A stretch of 64,000 nucleotides of DNA from Acidobacteriaceae bacterium (GTDB lineage: Bacteria; Acidobacteriota; Terriglobia; Bryobacterales; Bryobacteraceae), in NCBI GenBank assembly GCA_019240475.1, contig JAFAYI010000031.1, positions 372,001 to 436,000 of the forward strand, written 5' to 3'. Of the stretch, positions 61,442-64,000 are shown piece after piece (within the stretch, counting starts at the first letter, position 1; each line of letters begins with the position of its first letter). The translations under genes and the position numbers were made by a program. Under the pieces are notes generated by a model. It was given only the letters and a program-made list of their open reading frames with translations, was not told where the DNA came from and searched no databases.

Positions 61442-61949
61442 CCTCTCGCCCGCGTCTCCGGGACCCGCGCAACTGCGGCGCGATCTCCGCGAAGGCGACG
61501 ACCCGCTTCTCGATAACCGCCGCGCCATCGCCGCGCTGTCCATCTTTTCCGCCACTGTCCTCGGCGGTATTGCGCTCTTTCAAGTCGGACTGATCAAGAA
61601 ACTTCCCGATCCTCCGCTCCCGCCCTTCGACGCCGGCGCCGTCAACGGTTCCACCGAAGCCTACGCTCGTTTCTCAACTCCTGACGCGCTCCTCGGCATG
61701 GCCAACGCCGCTGCCACCGCTTGTCTCGCGGGCGCCGGAATGCAAGACCGCTGGCGCGACACCCCCTGGATTCCGCTCTCGCTCGCGGCTAAAGCCGCCG
61801 TCGACGCCACGGTCGCCGCCAAGCTCACCCTCGACCAGTGGACCAAGTTCGGCAAATTCTCCATCTGGTCCCTGCTTGCCGCCGCCGCTTCCATCTCCGC
61901 ATTCCCGCTCACGCTGCCCGAAGCGAAGCGCGCCCTCCGCATGCTTTAA
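61434..61949 (+). CDS. Small membrane protein, possibly a VKOR-like protein lacking the redox cysteines
   Basis: 171 aa with about four TM helices (ALSIFSATVLGGIALFQVGL, LGMANAAATACLAGAG, IPLSLAAKAAVDATVAAK, FSIWSLLAAAASISAFPLTL). The spacing of the last helix (FGKFSIWSLL) recalls the FCxWCL active site of vitamin K epoxide reductase family proteins, but both cysteines are Ser here. This is my reading, not a confident family call. It is coupled to the SDR gene (8-nt overlap). Confidence 0.6.
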   Translation: MPDLSPASPGPAQLRRDLREGDDPLLDNRRAIAALSIFSATVLGGIALFQVGLIKKLPDPPLPPFDAGAVNGSTEAYARFSTPDALLGMANAAATACLAGAGMQDRWRDTPWIPLSLAAKAAVDATVAAKLTLDQWTKFGKFSIWSLLAAAASISAFPLTLPEAKRALRML

Positions 61950-61969
61950 TCGCCTGAGAGATCCTTCTC

Positions 61970-63076
61970 ATGAACTTTACCCGCCGCCGCTTTGCCCAAT
62001 CTCTTGCCGCCTCCGCGGCGCTCTCCCGCTTGCCCGCTCGCGCGCTCGCTCAGGAACAACCCTCCGCGCCCGCGCGCAAGTTCGGCTACTGCATCGTCGG
62101 ACTCGGACGCATCTCGCTCGGCCACTTCATGCCCGCCTGCCGCATGTCTCAGACTTGCCAGGTCGCCGCGCTCGTCAGCGGCCATCGGGACAAGGCCGAA
62201 AAAACCGCCGCCGAATACAACGTCCCACTCAAGAACATCTATAACTACCAGAACTTCGACGAAATCGCCGACAATCCCGCCATCGACGCCGTCTACATCG
62301 CGCTCCCCAACAGCATGCACGCCGAATACAGTGTTCGCGCGGCCAACGCCCTCAAGCATGTGCTCTGCGAAAAGCCCATGGCCACCAGCGTCAAGGACGC
62401 CCAGAACATGATCGCCGCCTCGAAAGCCGCGAACCGCAAGCTCATGATCGCCTACCGCTGTCAATACGAGCCCACCAACCTCCACGCCATCCAACTCATT
62501 CGCGACGGCCGCCTCGGCGTCATTCAAGCCATCGAGAGCGCCAACGGCTTCAATGAACACGCCGGGGAATGGCGCCTGGATAAGAAACTCGCCGGCGGCG
62601 GTCCTCTCATGGACGTCGGCATCTACTCGCTAAACGCTTGCCGCTACCTCACCGGCGAAGAACCTGCGTCCCTTGAGGCCTATTGTTCGGTGATCGATAA
62701 AGACACTCGCTTCCGCGATGTCGAGGAAACCTGTTCCTGGACCATGAAGTTCCCCTCCGGCATACTCGCCTCCTGCAACACCACCTACGGCGCCAACATG
62801 CCCGGCTTCTTCCGCGTCCACGGCTCCAAGGGCATGATCCACATGGAGCCTGCCTTCGCCTACGAAGGTCTCCGCCTTACCGCCAAAATTCAAGGCGAGC
62901 CTCCCATCGACGAGCCCAACCAGCAAAAAGATCCCTACCAGTTCCTACTCGAAGCCGACGATTTCGCCGATTGCTGCATCCACGGCAAAGAGCCCAAGGC
63001 CAATGGCGAAGAAGGTCTCCGCGACATGCAGTATATGGCCCAGATCTACAAATCCTGCGGCCGCTCGCTAGGCTGA
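61970..63076 (+). CDS. Tat-exported Gfo/Idh/MocA-family oxidoreductase (glucose-fructose-oxidoreductase-like)
   Basis: 368 aa. Twin-arginine signal (FTRRRFAQSLAASAAL). NAD(P)-binding fold (YCIVGLGRISLGHFMPACR), AVYIALPNSMHAEYSVRAA, catalytic-region CEKPMATSVKDAQ (EKP), and GGGPLMDVGIYSLNACRYL, typical of GFO-like periplasmic enzymes that keep bound NADP. It probably oxidises or reduces a sugar in the periplasm. It follows the membrane gene by 20 nt and may be the third gene of the SDR unit. Confidence 0.92.
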   Translation: MNFTRRRFAQSLAASAALSRLPARALAQEQPSAPARKFGYCIVGLGRISLGHFMPACRMSQTCQVAALVSGHRDKAEKTAAEYNVPLKNIYNYQNFDEIADNPAIDAVYIALPNSMHAEYSVRAANALKHVLCEKPMATSVKDAQNMIAASKAANRKLMIAYRCQYEPTNLHAIQLIRDGRLGVIQAIESANGFNEHAGEWRLDKKLAGGGPLMDVGIYSLNACRYLTGEEPASLEAYCSVIDKDTRFRDVEETCSWTMKFPSGILASCNTTYGANMPGFFRVHGSKGMIHMEPAFAYEGLRLTAKIQGEPPIDEPNQQKDPYQFLLEADDFADCCIHGKEPKANGEEGLRDMQYMAQIYKSCGRSLG

Positions 63077-63088
63077 AGATTAACCATC

Positions 63089-64000
63089 GTGGCGAATTAT
63101 CCCGTTGAACATACGCCTTAGGAAGAGGCTATGATCGGGTCTGCGGCCTCATTGACGAAGCATACCGGCTGAGCGGCGAAACCACGCGCGAGGGACTGTA
63201 CAAGTGCGCTGGATGCCGCGCTCCGTTCACGGTGACGATGGGCACGATTTTCGAAGACTCTCACATTCCGCTTCACAAGTGGCTGTTCGCGATTTACCTG
63301 ATGTGCTCCTCAAAGAAGGGCATGAGCGCCCATCAACTCTGGCGCAATCTGTGGGGCGTAGACGAAGAGACCGGCAAACAGAAGGGCAGCTATAAAACGG
63401 CATGGTCCATGGCGCATCGCATTCGTTGGGCACTCGGGCAGGAACCAGTGGCCGACAAGCTGAAAGGCACCTTCGAAATCGATGAAGTTTGGATCGGCGG
63501 CAAGCAGCGCTTCGGGCCGTACAAAACAGAGGACGGCGAGAATCCCCGCTGGGGCAGAAACACGCGCGACAACAAAACGCCAGTGACAACGATCCTTCAT
63601 CGTGACGGGAATGTCCGCTCGTTCCCGAAGATCACCGGCGAACAGTTGCGCCCAATTCTCAGCGGAATGGTCGAGCAAGCCGAGTCGCATATCATGACCG
63701 ATTCCGCAAACAAGCTCAAGCTCTCAAAATATGGTGGAAGCAGAGCGCCGTGAATCACTCCGTCCGAGAATATGCGCGTCACGTAGACGGCTTAACCGTC
63801 ACGACCAACACGGTCGAAGGCTACTTTTCGATCATTCGTCGGGGCATCGATGGCGTCTATCACCATGTGGGACGGCAATACCTCGGTCAATACCTACGCG
63901 AGTTCGACTTCCGCTACAACGTTCGCAAGCTGAACGACCGCGACCGGAACATCGTGGCTCTCAAGAAGACACGCGGCAAGCGGCTGATGCTGAAAGAGCC
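63089..64000 (+). pseudogene. IS1595-family transposase, decayed, 3' partial
   Basis: From GTG 63089 the frame reads VANYPVEHTP, then an in-frame TAG (63119-63121), then EEA. A one-base loss near 63129 moves it to the frame of YDRVCGLIDEAYRLSG and YKCAGCRAPFTVTMGTIFED. Another shift near 63725-63735 moves to the frame of QSAVNHSVREYARHV. The DDE-type residues are all recognisable: Asp in FEIDEVWIGG, Asp in IMTDSAN, Glu in TNTVEGYFSI. The longest intact piece is 63232-63753. It runs past the window end, so the right inverted repeat is not visible; the left end was not identified. Confidence 0.88.

Overview
The window is about 60% GC and almost fully coding, with no tRNA, rRNA or CRISPR array that I could recognise. 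Several features point to an acidobacterium, most like Bryobacterales/Solibacter: a large Oar-type TonB-dependent receptor with a carboxypeptidase-regulatory N-terminal domain, a PadR regulator coupled to an 'acidobacterial duplicated orphan permease' (ADOP), secreted PQQ-propeller and GH29 proteins, and a heteromeric RND pump. The assignment rests on gene content only; there is no marker RNA in the window.

Layout. 1-1.3 kb: end of an OmpA-family protein with a strong terminator, then a small secreted protein. 1.4-11.6 kb (minus strand): a tightly packed run reading TIR protein, STAND NTPase/TPR protein (joined by TGATG), a secreted helical protein, a GH29 fucosidase and a PQQ-propeller protein. 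11.7 kb (plus): a short SelW-like gene whose real start lies upstream of an in-frame TGA, i.e. an unannotated selenoprotein with a CxxU motif. 12-15 kb: PadR-ADOP with a clear promoter/operator region. 15-17 kb: a membrane protein, a CYTH protein and a hicAB toxin-antitoxin pair whose toxin carries a one-base frameshift. 17-25.5 kb: accC-accB-M24 peptidase-quinone oxidoreductase, a membrane histidine kinase, and cimA preceded by a branched-chain amino acid leader peptide and attenuator. 25.5-35.7 kb: DinB-like protein, then an mdtABC-like RND operon with a STAS-like protein and a NodT outer-membrane lipoprotein. 36-38.4 kb: PhyH dioxygenase and M48 protease. 38.6-48 kb: Oar receptor, amidohydrolase, metallophosphoesterase, FecR-like protein, GNAT and alaC. 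48-51.8 kb: a GH18 fragment, a small secreted protein, a DAACS symporter and nadK. 51.8-56 kb: a membrane glycosyltransferase-like protein, tlyA, ispA and xseB. 56-63 kb: AAA ATPase, MBL hydrolase, lipoprotein, topoisomerase IB, SDR, a VKOR-like membrane protein and a Tat-exported Gfo/Idh/MocA oxidoreductase. The window ends in a decayed IS1595-family transposase.

Main points of interest: the selenoprotein (CxxU, SECIS-like hairpin at the expected distance), the complete transcription attenuator upstream of cimA, the TIR/STAND-TPR pair, the broken hicA with an intact operator, the PadR double operator overlapping a near-consensus promoter, and a strand-composition switch at about 1.4 and 38.4 kb that suggests inversion of a 37-kb block.
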